Source of the DNA: Hysterangium stoloniferum
Taxonomy: Eukaryota > Basidiomycota > Agaricomycetes > Hysterangiales > Hysterangiaceae
Direction of reading: 5' to 3'
Length of the DNA: 64,000 nucleotides
Assembly (NCBI GenBank): GCA_015178975.1
Contig: WHVD01000263.1
Location: 22,148-86,147 of the forward strand
The position numbers and the translations under genes were made by a program. Below are positions 10,726 through 23,470 of the stretch, one piece after another (positions within the stretch are counted from its first letter, which is position 1; every line of letters begins with the position of its first letter). The notes beneath the pieces were generated by a model, which saw nothing but the letters and a program-made list of their open reading frames with translations, ran no database searches and had not been told where the DNA came from.

Positions 10726-13148
10726 CTAGTCCTCTTTATCTTTGGCGCGTGCTCTATGTAATTGCAGCAACTTGATTTCTTTATCCGCGCTTTCTTGTTG
10801 CAAGTCGTGAACTTGTCTTCTTAAACGTTCCACCTCAGTAGTAAAGAGTCCGAACTGCTTCCCCATCAATCCCAGCGTTACATTGGCTTCGGCCTTTTGC
10901 CGTAGCGCATCTTCTAATTCTGTGTTCGCAGCGTCCTCTCGTCGTGCGTATTCATGAAGGTCCCCGGCTTGGTCCTCCATCAACCGGCAATGTTCGCGTG
11001 TCATCTTGTTCATCTGAGCCCTTAGGTCTTCTGCTTCGTGCTTGCGTTCCATGATTCGTTGGTGCATCTGAGTATCGTCACCATCCCGCGCGTGAAGTAA
11101 TTCCTTTAGGCGTGCCACATCATCTAAAGCGCATTGTCGTTCCTGTTCTAACTCATGTAGCTTCATTCCGCGTTCTTGGAGACTTTGAGTTAGTCTTTCT
11201 GCGCGTTCACGTTCGAAGTTGACATCTTCTGCCAGCTGAAAAGCTTCGTGAGCACCTTACGTGCCTTAACCGGCAGAATATGACAAAACCTGATCTCGTT
11301 CTTGCTCCAATTCTTCTCTCGTCAGCCACATTTCATTACGCTCATCTTTCAATTCCGCTCTCTTTGCTTCAGCCGCCTTCCATTGACTCCCCGGCTCCTC
11401 AAGCTTAGCATCCACGGCCTGCACGCTTTTAGTAAAGCCCTTCTTTTCGCCTTCTAAAGATTTTAGTTTCCCATTCGTTTTCTCTGAAAAGTCCCGTTGC
11501 GCAACCACCTCTGTTTTCAAACCCTGTAATTCCGTCTCTTTCGCCTCCAACGTACACTGTAAGTTATTAATGTCTTTCGAGTGCGAGCTTTGATCGGCGG
11601 TGTGTGCCCGCTTTTCGTCTACTCTTGCACTATCGAGTTCCGCCTTGAGTTGCCCAATACCGGCGTGCAGAATTTCCAACGCTCCATTACTCGTCTCGTC
11701 CAATACTCCTGTCCTCCCTGCTTCTTTCGACCTCTTCCAATACGCGACAGATGTTTTCTAGCTTGCCAACCTTCCGTCTGAGTGAACGCATTGCCGCTTG
11801 CCTCCTTCCAACTTCCTTGAGGTATTTTTCAGCGCCAGCCTCAGCATTCTTAAGTTGTGCACTAAGCAAAGAGACCTGTTTTTCACGTGCGTCGAGCTCT
11901 ACTTTGAACTGACAGGCAATTTGTTGCTGGAGGGAGATTTGTACTTGTAGTTTGACCACGAGCTCTTCAACTGTAAGTTCCTGGTTTAGTTGGGACAAAG
12001 GAACCTCGTTTATTGATGCAGGAACGCGCGACTCGTCTGTTGGAGCGTCCGGAGGGATGGGGAATTCGGGGGAGAAAAACATGGTGTTATCCCGTGTGTT
12101 CATTGGCCAAGCGTCAGGTGGGAAAACCATTGTTCCTGACCCGGCTTCATTTGTCGCACTAGGTGGTGGAGTTTGTCCATCTGCAGGGTTCGAGGTCATC
12201 ATGGAGTGTAAGACGGTTCCTTCTGGTGATAGGATCGCACGAGGGGCAGTTCTTCTAGGATTGGACGTAGAAGTGGAAGCGGGTGCAGAAACGTTACCAC
12301 TGCTTCGTCATATAGCATTCATACTAGTGTCCTTTTTACGCTCTCTACTACGTGCTCCTTTTTTGATGCATTCCCATTCCCAACTTCACCAATGGTGACA
12401 GGGCAAAGATTGCTTTCAGTTGAAAGGACGATGAATGGAACGAACGAATCGAAGCAATCGGAGCAGGATGCAGATGATCTTGACGAACCGCCAGACATGT
12501 TCCGGATCTGTGGTTGAAAAGGGAGTGGCTTTCTCTGCTTGGAAGATGTGTTATGGGGTGGGGAAAACATATCGACAACATTGTCCGAAGGAGTTATAGC
12601 TGTTGAATTCTGTTTGTATGAATCACGGCCGTGCTAGCCGATTTTAACTTTGCCAAAAGTTTGAGATTAGGATCAGCACCTTCCTCGACCTCGCCATCCA
12701 TTGAGCCATTAGGAGTGATGATACGATATGCGTCTCGAGAGAAGAAACGGACACTGCGACCTGTTCCGGGAGCATTTCGATCACGGAGGATGGAACGAAT
12801 AGGACCTGACCCAGTTGGTCGGACTTCAACTAATGGGTCAAATATGTCACTTGCTGTGGCAGTTGGGGTGTGAGGTTGAACAGGGAGAGGAGCATGCTTG
12901 GGATTTTCTGACGATGGAGCTGTTGGTGACTGTGAGACTGTGTTGTAATTATGAGATGAGAATAGTGATACACACAAAGTATGCTTACAGAATGCACCTA
13001 CTTGCAACCTTGCTCGGTGCTTCTTGGGCACGAGTTTAACCGGTGAGTCAAGCGATAATGATGCGGAGGTAGTGTGGGTTTGATGTGGTGCCTCAGTAGT
13101 TTCTTTTGCAGTCGATGTGAGTACGGTCTTAAGGGACCTTGGAAACAT
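10726..13148 (-). pseudogene. Coiled-coil protein gene, several frame breaks
   Basis: The minus strand starts at 13148 (MFPRSLKTVL) and has a good intron at 13001-12930 joining RARLQ to SPTAPSS. It then carries GPIRSILRDR and VRFFSRDAYRIITP, a Ser-rich stretch, a Pro-rich segment (FPPDAWPMNTRDN, FFSPEFPIPPDA) and long heptad-repeat coiled coil from 12100 down to 10726 (QLKAELDSAR, ELEQERDQVL). The coil changes frame near 11690 and again near 11266, where stops also occur, and the Ser-rich part ends in a stop near 12319. The layout suits a long cytoskeletal or spindle-pole scaffold protein, but I cannot name the family. It is probably not functional as read. Confidence 0.55.
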
Positions 13149-13940
13149 GCTGCGTCGAAGCAGGGACTCGTTGCAAGTGACGCCGGATTAATAGCAGAAG
13201 CAAGTGAGACACTGAGAGGTTAGGATGAAGTTCATAATGTAGTTGCTTCGTGGCCAACTTTCTCCTTCTCTTCTGTGCAATGTTCAAAATCGTTTTCACC
13301 ATTGCGCTGCTTCACTGGGCGGCTTCGAGACGTACTTACGTAATCAGTTGGATTCATGGTTCGATTCGACGGGTGTTGGACCCTGTTTTTGCATTTATGG
13401 TTCGACGGTTGTAGAAGCATGGAATCAGGTTGTAGATTCGGCGGGTGTTGGGCCCCGATTTTTGGGCTAGACATCGACAGGTGACCGTCATCTGGGTGCA
13501 ATTCATGGGCCACCCGTCACATTGCAGCGGATTCTGGGTTCACAATGAAGGGCATGACGAGCGCACCCTCTGGTTTAGCAGGTTGGAATTCTAACTCCCA
13601 TTGATCGCAACGAAATTAGTCCAATTTTTGGCATTATTGTCGTACGGCGAATATCCAATAGGTATGAGTCATGGTTGTTGACTCAAATTCCTGCTACACG
13701 ATGCTAAAGACTTGACGTCTTCCGGTTACTTAGTACTATTACCTGCCTTGATCTTTCGGGAGAACTACAAGACGTTTATCTCCCAAATTATCAAAGACGT
13801 TTACAAAATATTACTCCTATTTGCTGGGCGGCCGTCGGGGCGTGGTTGACAGACGTCAGATGTAAGCTGGATTATTTCGCCGGGTTTAATATTAGTCTTA
13901 TAATATCCGCTTAGCCCTTCGACCTCTTATACTCCCCGTG
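13149..13940. other. Spacer, nothing recognised
   Basis: Upstream side of the minus-strand coiled-coil gene (start 13148) and of a plus-strand promoter at 13941. A short direct repeat (ttcgacgggtgttgg and ttcggcgggtgttgg) occurs at about 13365 and 13436. No gene is supported. Confidence 0.4.
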
Positions 13941-14000
13941 TATATAAACCCAGCTCAACCTTGATAGCCAGTGTCCTTCTTCTCTCTTCCGCTACTTACT
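13941..14000 (+). promoter_or_regulatory. TATA box and pyrimidine-rich start region
   Basis: TATATAAACC at 13941-13950 is followed after about 25 bp by gtccttcttctctcttcc, the classic fungal layout of a TATA box ahead of a CT-rich transcription start. CT-rich sequence continues to about 14200, next to a candidate ATG at 14202. This is the best-looking core promoter in the left half of the window. Confidence 0.55.
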
Positions 14001-14201
14001 ACACAGCTTTTTCGTACTCGTTCCATTTCTTTCGAGTCTCCCAGACGACATTACAACTGCAACTATTATACTCAATACACATTCTAACGTCTTTGATTTC
14101 TCCGTCGTCTCTATGTTCTCAGAGACAATATTCTTTCGCTTCTTTATCTCTTTTTGTTATTACTACTACTACTTCTCGCACTCTTCACGATAGCCATCTA
14201 A

Positions 14202-14420
14202 CATGTCGATGATATCGAGCACTCCAGTTCAAGTCTTAGAAACTCGCTGTTAATCCGCATATTCCCGCTCTCCGACGCCGACGCCATCGCCCACAAATTC
14301 AAGTAACGTCACCATACAAAATCGAGCCCAGTCAAATAAACCTCCTCCAAGTTCTTCTCTTTTGAAAGAGTCCACTTTACGATTCTTTTCATCGTACAGG
14401 TGTTGTATCTTACACTTTTC
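14202..14420 (+). pseudogene. Possible 5' end of a Ser/Pro-rich gene
   Basis: An ATG after catctaac opens a frame (MSMISSTPVQVLETRC) that stops after 16 codons. The same frame resumes past the TAA with a Ser/Pro-rich reading (SRSPTPTPSPTNSSN, NKPPPSSSLLKES) before fading. The TATA box and CT-rich leader upstream fit a real gene whose body has decayed or whose introns I cannot place. No family is recognised. Confidence 0.3.
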
Positions 14421-15695
14421 CTTTTTTTCTCTCTTCAAAGTTCACTGTTACGACCTCGACATTCTTACAGATTCTTTCCCTTCACTAATCGTGAATTTAC
14501 ACACTGTACAGATGTTATACACTTTGTATGTACTCCATGATATTATGCATCTTGGTACATATTAAACATATTGCACAATACATGACATCGTGTGATATGG
14601 TGTGACCTCGAAAACCTGCCATGACTACACAACCTGTGCTCTTCTATAGATGTTTGCATCGGGAACACGGTGGAATGCGACGAACGGTCTGCTGCGTATG
14701 AGCGAACCGATGTACTTCTTACAGAAAACTACGGGATTTACGGGTGTTGAAGTAGGCCCATACGCACTCACACGGGACTGCTTAATTTAACCGACCACCA
14801 GTGGTCAATTACTAAAAGGCTGCTGTCTAACGCAGCTTTACATTGGCATCGGTCCAGACGTTGATAAGAACAAGCTGCATTCCTTGAGAACGGCGAGTAC
14901 TATCTACGATGATGAGGGTAAGTAAAACGGTCTATCCGGTGCTGTGAAAGTACTGAGTAAATATTGTTCTAATTCACGAAAGGGCGTCCAGAACGGATGG
15001 ATAAGACAATTAGCAGTGTACGGACTGGAGGTAAAGATATGAAATATCATCAGTGAAAAAAAATTCTATTGAGAAGAGACCACAAAGGCAAAGATAGGGG
15101 GTAAAACTCACATCACTTCCACATTGGTCCAGCATCGACGAAATCAAATCTGTCGCCTCCGCACCCTCCTCCCAAAACTGCTCCAGCCCGCCTACACGCG
15201 CACCCTTAATACGTTGTGGTAGTGGTAGGGTGATCGTCTGATTCTTATATCCCGCTCAGAGCACCTGTTGTAATTTCCGGGAACTGGTCAAAAAATGCTC
15301 CCGCGCCGCCAACATATTCCCACGTGGACAAAATTGCTTCCGTACTGACTATTGGGGCTAAGCTGACTAACAACATCCTAAAAGCTCCCTTCTACTGAGT
15401 TTTCTGCCTCCAAAAGCCCGCATAACCCACCAAGCAACTTTACTTCAACGATGATGATGGTGATGATCAGCATCATTTTGCTTTCCGCCTCCCCTTTATT
15501 TTCCCTTTAGCCTGCTTTGACTTTTTTTTCCAGCTCCATCTCTGCATGCGCTTGTTCCTCAGGCATCGCACCTTCAACATGACTAACTCCCAGGAAGACG
15601 GGCAAACCACCGCCACCCCCGTGCGCCAGGAAGGCTAATCGCTTACTTCTACGAACACCAGTCAAAACGCCGCTCTCTAAAGTATTAATGGTCTT
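14421..15695. other. Mostly non-coding; coding-like relics on the minus strand at 15115-15370
   Basis: On the minus strand, 15370 to 15115 reads as protein-like in two frames (IVSTEAILSTWEYVGGAGAFF, then RIKGARVGGLEQFWEEGAE and DLISSMLDQCGSD) and ends at a plausible donor (gtgagt) near 15115. This looks like two pieces of an old gene separated by a frameshift; I do not recognise it. The rest shows nothing. Confidence 0.3.
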
Positions 15696-17220
15696 TTATT
15701 CGTCAGTATAACTGTTCTTCTCAGCCGCAATTACTGCACGCTCTTCATCACTATAGCTTGGACTTGCACTACGGATCTCCTCTTGGAGTATCAAGCGTCT
15801 CTCCTTTCGAATAGCCTGTGTCTGCTTGCTACGTCGGTCGATGACCGGGAGTGATTCATAAAGAGGTAAAAAGGACAACGAGATTGAATCTGGTTCATTC
15901 GGGACATCCGGGACAACTCTCGCTGCTGATGTATGACTTCGAGTCTTTGAAGGAGTGGTCGCTTTCTTTGTACTGCGTGTTCGGTTTGAGTCGCGGACGT
16001 TTCGGGTCTCGGGAGGAGGTATATTTGACTGGGGTTGATTTTGTAATATGACGTTACTTGAATCTGTGGGTTCGATAGTATGGGGGGAAGCGCGCCACTT
16101 GTGTCTTGACTTGCCATCCGACGGGATTCTACTTGTGTGAACGGTGGAGGCTTCGGGGTCATACGCGTTATAATCGGGGTGTCTGGCGCACGTGTTGGAG
16201 AGTATGGTCGTTTAAAGGACGATGGTATCGGGGTTAGAGGGCGGCAACATGCGGAGCAACCTTAGATCCCTCGGCCACACCCTCCGCTTCCGGGTCGAGC
16301 TCGTCCTCCTCCCGCTCGACCTGCTCGGCGTCCTTGTCCTCGCGCTCAATCTCGACCCGCATCGCCTCGACGTCGTTCTCGACCTTGCTCGGCGCCTTGT
16401 CAATTTCGGCCTTGGAGAGCGGCACGCGCGCGCGGTGCGAGGTGAGGTGCGCGTTGCGGCGCGGGGGGCGCTTGAGGCGGCGGCGCGCGATCATGACGGG
16501 CACGGCGACTTCTGGATGAGATAGTGGGAGGTGGAGCCGAGGAGGATTCTGTGGATGTGTGTGGTGTTTGGGGTTTTTTTTTTAGCCAGGGTGTTTTTTT
16601 GAATGTAGGAGATGGAATGGCACTGACCCTTTGAGTTTTCCTAGTCCTCATGAGCCGACCACGAGCATGGTGGGTTCGACGAAGTCTACGAGGTCTGTTG
16701 GGGCACGTGAATGAACCGTCTACCATATATCAAAGGGTACTGACCAAGTAAGAGGTGTCGACTATTCTTTGGCTTGACACACGACGGTGACATTGAGTCG
16801 CGTACGCTGTATTAGACTTGTTACTTGACGAATGAGAAGATATGCGAGGGTTTGGCGCTAAGCGGAATAAAATGATGATAATAATAAGCTTGTGAAGAGC
16901 GACTATCATCATCGTATGATGCACACTTCTTGTTGATTCTTCAACTTCGCCACACGATCGATTGGCGACCCGTCAGAAGGGCCAACGACTATTCCGCCGA
17001 TGGGACTACTGATCGATTGGCTTGAACGAAAATGAGTGGGGGTAGAAAAAAGGGGTGAGCGTGGTGCATTTACTTTGTGCTGCTGAGTGAGGGCATGGGT
17101 TTCAGTCGCACGTTGAAGTCGGGATCGTGAGGCTGCTTGAATACCAGGCAGTACCAATGCTATTGCTGGTGAGATTTGAAGGTAGCTATTAATTATACAA
17201 GTGTACTCACCAGCTACCAC
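15696..17220 (-). pseudogene. Degenerate minus-strand gene(s), charged coiled-coil type
   Basis: Protein-like reading is scattered over three frames. At 17220-16909 it includes PRSPLFSTPTHFRSSQ and GIVVGPSDGSPIDRVAKLKN followed by a donor. At about 16850-16745 it includes an RQTLAYLL-like coil. At 16503-16234 it includes RRNAHLTSHRARVPLSKAEI and the acidic coil EIEREDKDAEQVEREEDELD. At 16162-15791 there is a Pro/Gln/Arg-rich frame. Plausible introns lie between pieces, but stops and shifts prevent a clean model. It may be one gene or two. No named family. Confidence 0.4.
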
Positions 17221-18506
17221 AGGATGACTCTCATCATAGTCATTGGCATGTTGTGACTATAACCCCCCCCCCCCAGTTGAGCAAGCTAAGTGTTGTCTTT
17301 AGTCTGTATCATACTATCTACTCTGTTTGGAATACCAGAGTACCCTAACAGTTCATGCAAGGGCACAACATAAGTTGAAGCCAAGCTCCACTTAGTCTTA
17401 TAGAGTTGGACCTCCCAACTAGTACAATCCCTATTGTTAGCCCCCTGATTATTACAGTTCTCATTGGTGGCCCCCTGACTAGGACTTCCCCCACTACCCT
17501 TGGTTTAGATCTTAACAACCATGGCAAGGGTCAAGTGCATGTCCATGGGCCTGAACAGAGTCTGGAAGGGGATTTTGGAGATATTACAGGGATTGGTACA
17601 GTATTGTGAGTAGAGGGAGGAGTAGTGGGCTGCCAAGGATAGCAGAAAAGAGGTAGGGGAGCCAGTAGGGATGGCCAGTGGTATCTATACAGTAGTAGAA
17701 TTGATCAGGATGTGACTACTGAGATGGTTGAGGGAAGGAGAAGGTCAAGGACAGTAGAGATAGTGGGTGGTGAAGGAATGACAGAGGGGCCACTAGTTAT
17801 TGACACATTAGACTAATGCTTGAATTATATGTATTGTTAAGTTCCCAAATGTTGGGCCATCGAATTCCCAGTAATATTTCTGAACACCTTCCAGGAAATG
17901 TCCTGTGAAGCCCCTGGTTAATAGTCCGGGGAGTTCCCAGGGATTAGTACAAGGAGTATCAGAATAATTACCAGGGTATGAGATAGACTTGGCTTCAGCT
18001 TATGTGCTGTGCCCTCATACACTCATTTGGTTGTCCATATTTCAAGCGGATGGATCGCCTACAAGGAAGATGTAGATTCCAGAGTTCCTGTGACAGAGAA
18101 TCTACAAAGAAAAGAGTCTCCTTGGCAGACTGGAGTCAGAGAATAGCTGGTTTTAATATGAGCATGGATGACTGCAGGATGTGATTTAAGCAGCTGATTG
18201 AAAAGAACACAACTTCAATGTTGGATGAGGATGAGAATTGTATGTCATCTGCTTCATCCAGTTTAGCAATGATGCCTATGATGGACCATGTGGTACCCTG
18301 GCTGATGGCTGGAGGGAGTTTGATGCTGTTGCAGATGCTGACTAAGCTAGTGGAAGCCTGTCATCAAATAGACTCACTGAGTCAGGGTCACACAGGTTGA
18401 TAGGACCATGGTGTATTGCTTGAGGAACTAGTGAACAGTATACATGGTAGGCAGTGTACAGTAAGGAAAGAGAACAAAAACTACCTAGGCTATATATGCT
18501 ATGATC
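17221..18506. repeat. Decayed repeat region with a poly-C run and dispersed repeat end
   Basis: A run of 12 C lies at 17263-17274. The sequence from 17280 is full of stops in all frames and poor in CG, as in old transposon sequence. At 18395-18460 it matches the repeat at 4380-4440 (ttgataggacc.tggtgtatt and gtgaacag), with several CG sites of the 4.4 kb copy appearing here as TG. No element could be named. Confidence 0.45.
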
Positions 18507-18867
18507 TGTTGAAGACAAAAGGCACCGCATATATGTGGCAGGGTCAACATATTTGGGGACTGTCTGAATAACGGTGATACCGGTGCGGTAACAACATGAT
18601 CGGTCGTCATGATCAGGCTCCACTCATCCACACGTCTCACATATGAGCACATGGTCCTTTTGTTTATGTAGAATATATAAAGGGATAACCTACATAGCTT
18701 AACCTCAGTCCGTTATACTTATATGAGACTGAGGTGAGCACAGAACGATCCTTTCTCTCTTAGTATATGCGCTTACTGTATACAATAGCTCTTCTTAGGT
18801 ACACATTATATTGGTCCATTATACTTATATGAGACTGAGCTCTTCTTAGGGACTATATATTTCAACA
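18507..18867 (+). repeat. Copia A 5' LTR
   Basis: Starts TGTTGAAGAC and ends TTTCAACA. It holds an internal repeated block (ccattatacttatatgagactgag) and a TATA-like tatataaaggg near 18675, probably the element promoter. Matching partner at 23471-23831. Confidence 0.95.
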
Positions 18868-18878
18868 GGTTATGGGCC
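18868..18878 (+). promoter_or_regulatory. Primer binding site, half-tRNA type
   Basis: GGTTATGGGCC lies immediately after the 5' LTR. It complements the anticodon stem-loop of initiator tRNA-Met (GGCCCAUAACC) rather than a tRNA 3' end, as known for Drosophila copia and yeast Ty5. The same 11 bases follow the 5' LTRs of elements B and C. Confidence 0.8.
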
Positions 18879-18879
18879 T

Positions 18880-21800
18880 TTGTCCCTACTGAGACACTTA
18901 CCCAATTTTTTTCCGCCGCCATGTCTATGCCGGCGCAGGGATCTGGAAGCTAAGAAATCCGGAAATTCTACACCTGCACCTGCAGGTAAGTTCCCCATCA
19001 GCATCACAGGTGCGAACGGTCAAGTCTTTACCGCATATATGGACACGCCCCTACCAAATGATGCAGCTTTCACTGGTACCGTGATTGAAGAGCCTGCCAT
19101 GGTGATGACGCCTTCTGATCAGGCTGAATATGCTGGATGGATAGCCACTAATGATAACCCACATGTCACCGTAAATTGGAACCTACATAGTTCTCCAGTG
19201 GGCACATCGGTGCTGGCCACATCAGTGCTGGCCACATCGGCCCCTCCCCTTCTCAGCTCACCTCCCGTTCCACACCCCTTCTGGCTTGATACAGGTGCCA
19301 GTATACATGTATCACCAGACCATACCGACTTTATCTCCTTACGCACCATATCCCCACGCCCTGTCACAGGCCTGGGGGGGTCATCGGTCATGGCTATCGG
19401 ATTGGGTGATGTTCACCTTCGCATTGAGAATGGGACCCACATTATTCTCCGTGATGTTCTTTACATCCCTACTGCATCCGTTCGACTTATCTCTGTTAGG
19501 TGTATCACTAGAGATTCCAATGTGACTGCTCATTTCAGTCATTCCTCATGCTGGCTCACGAGTCCTTCTGGTGCAACCATTGCGCAAGGCTCACTACTTC
19601 CCCACAGGAACTTATATTCCTTAACATTACAGTCTACTGCCTCTGACCAGGTTTTCTTCTCCCATGGTCATCCTGATCTTGCCACATGGCACCGTCGTTT
19701 GGGTCACGCGAATTATCAATCCATCCTGGATATGGTCAAAAATGGTCTCATCAAAGGTGTGCCACTCTCCACTCACCAGCATCCACCCAAGTGTGATTTT
19801 TGCATCCTCGGAAAGCAGACCAAAAATTCTGTACCCAAGGTGAGAGCACAGGGGGATGGGCATAAGGCTACAAGGCACTTGGAAAAGGTCTGGGTGGATT
19901 TGGCAGGTCCTAATGATGTTGCATCCCGCACAGGATCATTATATATTATGAATATTATTGATGATTACTCACATTACCCCTGGTCAATCCCGCTAACCCA
20001 TAAAAGTGATGCTTTTCCGGCGCTCCAGACCTGGGAACGTGCATGGGAGGTGGAGACCGGCCTGAAAGTCAGAGTGTACAGGACTGTTACGACCGGACAA
20101 ATCCCGCCAGACTCCGGGTACTAACTCGTACGCCCCCACGCGCTACAAGCACCAATCGTCTGTTTATAGGATTTCCCGCCCGGACTCCGTTATGTCAAGA
20201 CTTGTTACGTTCGACCTCATTAAGACACATATCAGTCACCGGACTTCCCCCGGACCCCGTCTCTGTCTATGTCCGTCTTCGTCCCACGCATCAGTCACTG
20301 GAACCCGCTTAGAATCCCGTCACCACTCTAATCGAGCCCCGTTCCCGTTTTAGTCAAATGACCTGTCACGATTTAGGACTCCGCTCCCGCTCCGTTTCCC
20401 GTTATGGGTTATGCTTTGTCACGATTCGGACTCCGCTCTGTTCCGTCCCGTTCCTAACACCAATTTGGTGTTTACTATTCCCGTTTTATGTTTTGCTCGT
20501 TTCGTCTCATTATTACTGGATTCAGTATGTCATGCATTCCACGGTCTATATAAACTGGCAGATGTTGTACATACAATCCAGTCAGAAAATTAGCTTAGAT
20601 TCCCCCCAGTAATCTAATACATTTTCCTCTCTAAAACCCTACTCTTATCAGACCACTCGCACTAGTCGGAGCCCACGGGCTCCGGCGCATCTATCTCTCT
20701 CGACTATCTCGATTCACGACTCTCGACTCACGACCTACGACTCACGACCCACGAACCCCTGCCCGGACTCCCCGGGATTCCCGTCCGCCTGTCTGAAATT
20801 GGACAACACGATCTAGCGAGGGTGCAGCCTATAAGCTGAAGCCAAGTCCTACCGGATATCCTGCGGGTTTCTCCGGAAGCCCGGCCTGAGTGTGTATCCT
20901 AACAAGGACAGACAATGGCGAATTAAGAAGTAATCGAATGCAACAGTGGCTCGAGTCTCGTGGGACCCGGCACGAATACACAGCATCTTATACATCTGCG
21001 CATATAGGCCGTGTCGAGCGCATACACCGTACTTTAATGGGGAAGGCACGTACTATGCGTATATATGCTGGCTTACCTGCCCAATTTTGGGAGGAATTTT
21101 ACCTTACTGCGACTCATGTACACGCAAAAACTACTACAGTTCAACTTCAGAAACGATCACCTTGGGAACTTTGGCATGGCCAGTCACCGGATGTCACTTA
21201 TTTACGGGAGGCAGGGTGTCGGGCATTCGTCCTCATCCTCAGCAAACATAACCCCAAAGTATACGAGCGATCAATTGAATGTATTCTTCTAGGATACGAA
21301 CCCAACATGAAGGCGTATCGATGCTACGACCCAAAGATGAATTTGATTTATGTCTCTTACCACGTGCGATTCCTTGAAAGTCACGATGGCCACATTAGGC
21401 CACGCCCAGGCTCTAATGGTACATTACCACCACCGCACATCCCATTGACTCATGATATGAACCCCTCACCACCCCCGTTGGATGACTCTGAGCCGATCAT
21501 TCCTACACCTAGTACCTCCAATGTGCCACCAGCTCTCCCTATCCCAGGTACCGATTCGATACCCCCTGTCCCTCCTGTCCCAGCACTCCCTGTGCCCACT
21601 GATATTAACATCCGTCGGTCCAATCGCATAGCCACGTGCATTGCAGATCGCCCCTCCTGGGTAGCTACTGCTGTCCAGGCCTCCATTGACAGTGCAGCCC
21701 ATGTGCGTGCACAGAAAGAACAGCGTCGCCTTGCTCTTCAGCAATTGCATGCAGACGTTGCTGACATTCCCGAGGACACAGAGGAGCCGGGGGGGCTGGC

Positions 21801-23400
21801 CGAGTCCCATGAGGACGTATTAGCTGCGATCTCTAGTGGTTCAGTGCCCTATGAGATGGACCCACTTACCTGGGAGGAGGCCAGGGATTCACCTCATGGT
21901 GATGCTTGGCGTCTCAGCTACCAGGAGGAACTTGCATCTCTGAAAAGTATGGGAGTATACAGGTTAGTTCCACTGTCTGATGTCCCCTCGGGCACCAAGA
22001 TCCATAAGGGCAAGCCCATTTTTCATGTCAAATGGAATGCCCTAGGTGAGGTGACTCGGCGCAAGACTAGGCTGGTGTTTTGGGGGTACGAGCAGGTTCA
22101 TGGCCGGGATTACACTAAAACGACCTCACCTACAGCTCAGATGGAGTCGTGGCGACTTCTCCTGCATATCGCAGCACATTTTGGTTGGGATGCACAACAG
22201 ATTGATGTCAAGACCGCTTTCCTGTATGGCCTACTCCCTGACGATGAGACTCAATACATGTATCAACCAGCGGGCTTTGAAGAAGCAGGAAAGGAGTCTT
22301 GGGTTTGGCATCTTATCCGGGGTTTGTATGGCATGAAACAAGCTGGCCGCATCTGGAATCGGACCATGCATGACAAGATGGTGGAGTGGGGGTTCACACA
22401 ATTGTCCAGTGAATCATGTATATATTACCGCCACACCTCGCAGGGCACAATAATCGCTGCTGTCCATGTGGACGACTTTTTGTCCATTGCATCCTCCCAG
22501 GCCGAGAATGAACGGTTCAAAGCACAGATGCGAGAAGCTTGGACCATTTCTGACCTCGGGGAAGTCAGTTTCGTCGTCGGTATTGCGGTTGAATGGGACC
22601 GGTCAAGTCACACCGTTAAACTCTCCCAGACTGCACTTATCGATCGGATTATTTCCCAGTTTGGCCAGTCTGACTCTTCTCCTCTCTTCATCCCCATGGT
22701 CCCTGGCCTGAAATTGCGGCGCGTCCTTCGATCTGCCCTTCCCCCAGATGATCAGGAGCACCTCTCTAAACTCCCATATCGCTCTCTCGTCGGGTCCCTC
22801 CTCTATTTAGCTATTTCCACCCGGCCCGACATCTGTTATGCTGTCCAGCAACTCTCCCAGTACCTTGACTGCTACTCATACGAACACTGGAATGCTGCTG
22901 TTCGGGTCATACGCTACCTCAAAGGCACTCGGACCATGCAACTCCACCTTGGGGGCCCTTCCCCCATACAGCTGGTGGGCCACAGTGATTCAGATTGGGC
23001 CAACTGCCTCGACACACGTAGGAGTGTGGGGGGGTTTGCATTCTCCTTGGGCTCTGGCGTCATGTCTTGGAATGCCCGAAAACAAAAAACAGTTGCTGCG
23101 TCTTCCTGCGAAGCCGAGTACATCGCAGCCTTCACTGCCGCAAAAGAAAATGCATGGTTGCGGTCAGTCTTTTCTGGTATTAACCTCCCTTTTAGGGACC
23201 CTACAGTAATCCATTGTGACAATAACGCCGCCATTTGCCTCTCAGATGATCCACTACTACATGATTGAGTCAAGCACATTGACATAAAATACCACTTTAT
23301 TCGAGAATGTGTAGAGTCCGAAGCACTAAAACTCAAGTACATAAACACTAAGAACAACCTGGCTGACATATTCACTAAGGCACTAGAGAGCCCACAATTT
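18880..23400 (+). pseudogene. Copia A pol (protease-integrase-RT-RNase H), split and stopped
   Basis: Protease: DTGASIHVSP near 19290. Integrase: WHRRLGHANYQS with CDFCILGKQ (zinc-binding HHCC) near 19690-19810, and WVDLAGPND for the first catalytic Asp. The next motif, VYRTDNGEL, is cut at 20084 by the solo LTR and resumes at 20910, followed by HIGRVERIHRTLMGKAR with the catalytic Glu. RT: WDAQQIDVKTAFLYG and AVHVDDFLSIASS near 22465, with the usual copia VDD core. RNase H: SSCEAEYIAAF near 23110. The frame stops with TGA at 23266-23268, where element C reads CGA (LLHDRVKHIDIKYHF). The start is a fusion: leader sequence runs straight into the region after the zinc knuckle. Confidence 0.92.
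20085..20904 (+). mobile_element. Solo LTR (820 bp) inside copia A integrase
   Basis: Begins TGTTACGACC and ends CCTAACA, flanked by target duplication AGGAC at 20080-20084 and 20905-20909. Removing it and one duplication restores the continuous reading across the integrase VYRTDNG site, which proves insertion. It is CG-rich and contains a simple-sequence stretch of cgactcacgac-type repeats near 20700-20760 and a TATA-like ctatataaac near 20546. Its 3' end (taagctgaagcca...cctaaca) resembles the older solo LTR at 39201-39737, so they are probably one family. Confidence 0.93.
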
Positions 23401-23470
23401 GTGCGACTTCGAGGACTCCTAGGCCTACAATAGGTATAGAATACAGGAGGAGTACTGCGGTGAGGAGGAG

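Noticed and set aside
17345..17609. Possible genes in the AT-rich region before copia A
   Set aside because: Frames on both strands are short, overlap each other and have transposon-decay composition.
19119..19391. Open frames antisense to copia A
   Set aside because: Shadows of the transposon coding strand; the same applies to antisense frames within 21450-21810, 45064-47735 and 51018-53742.
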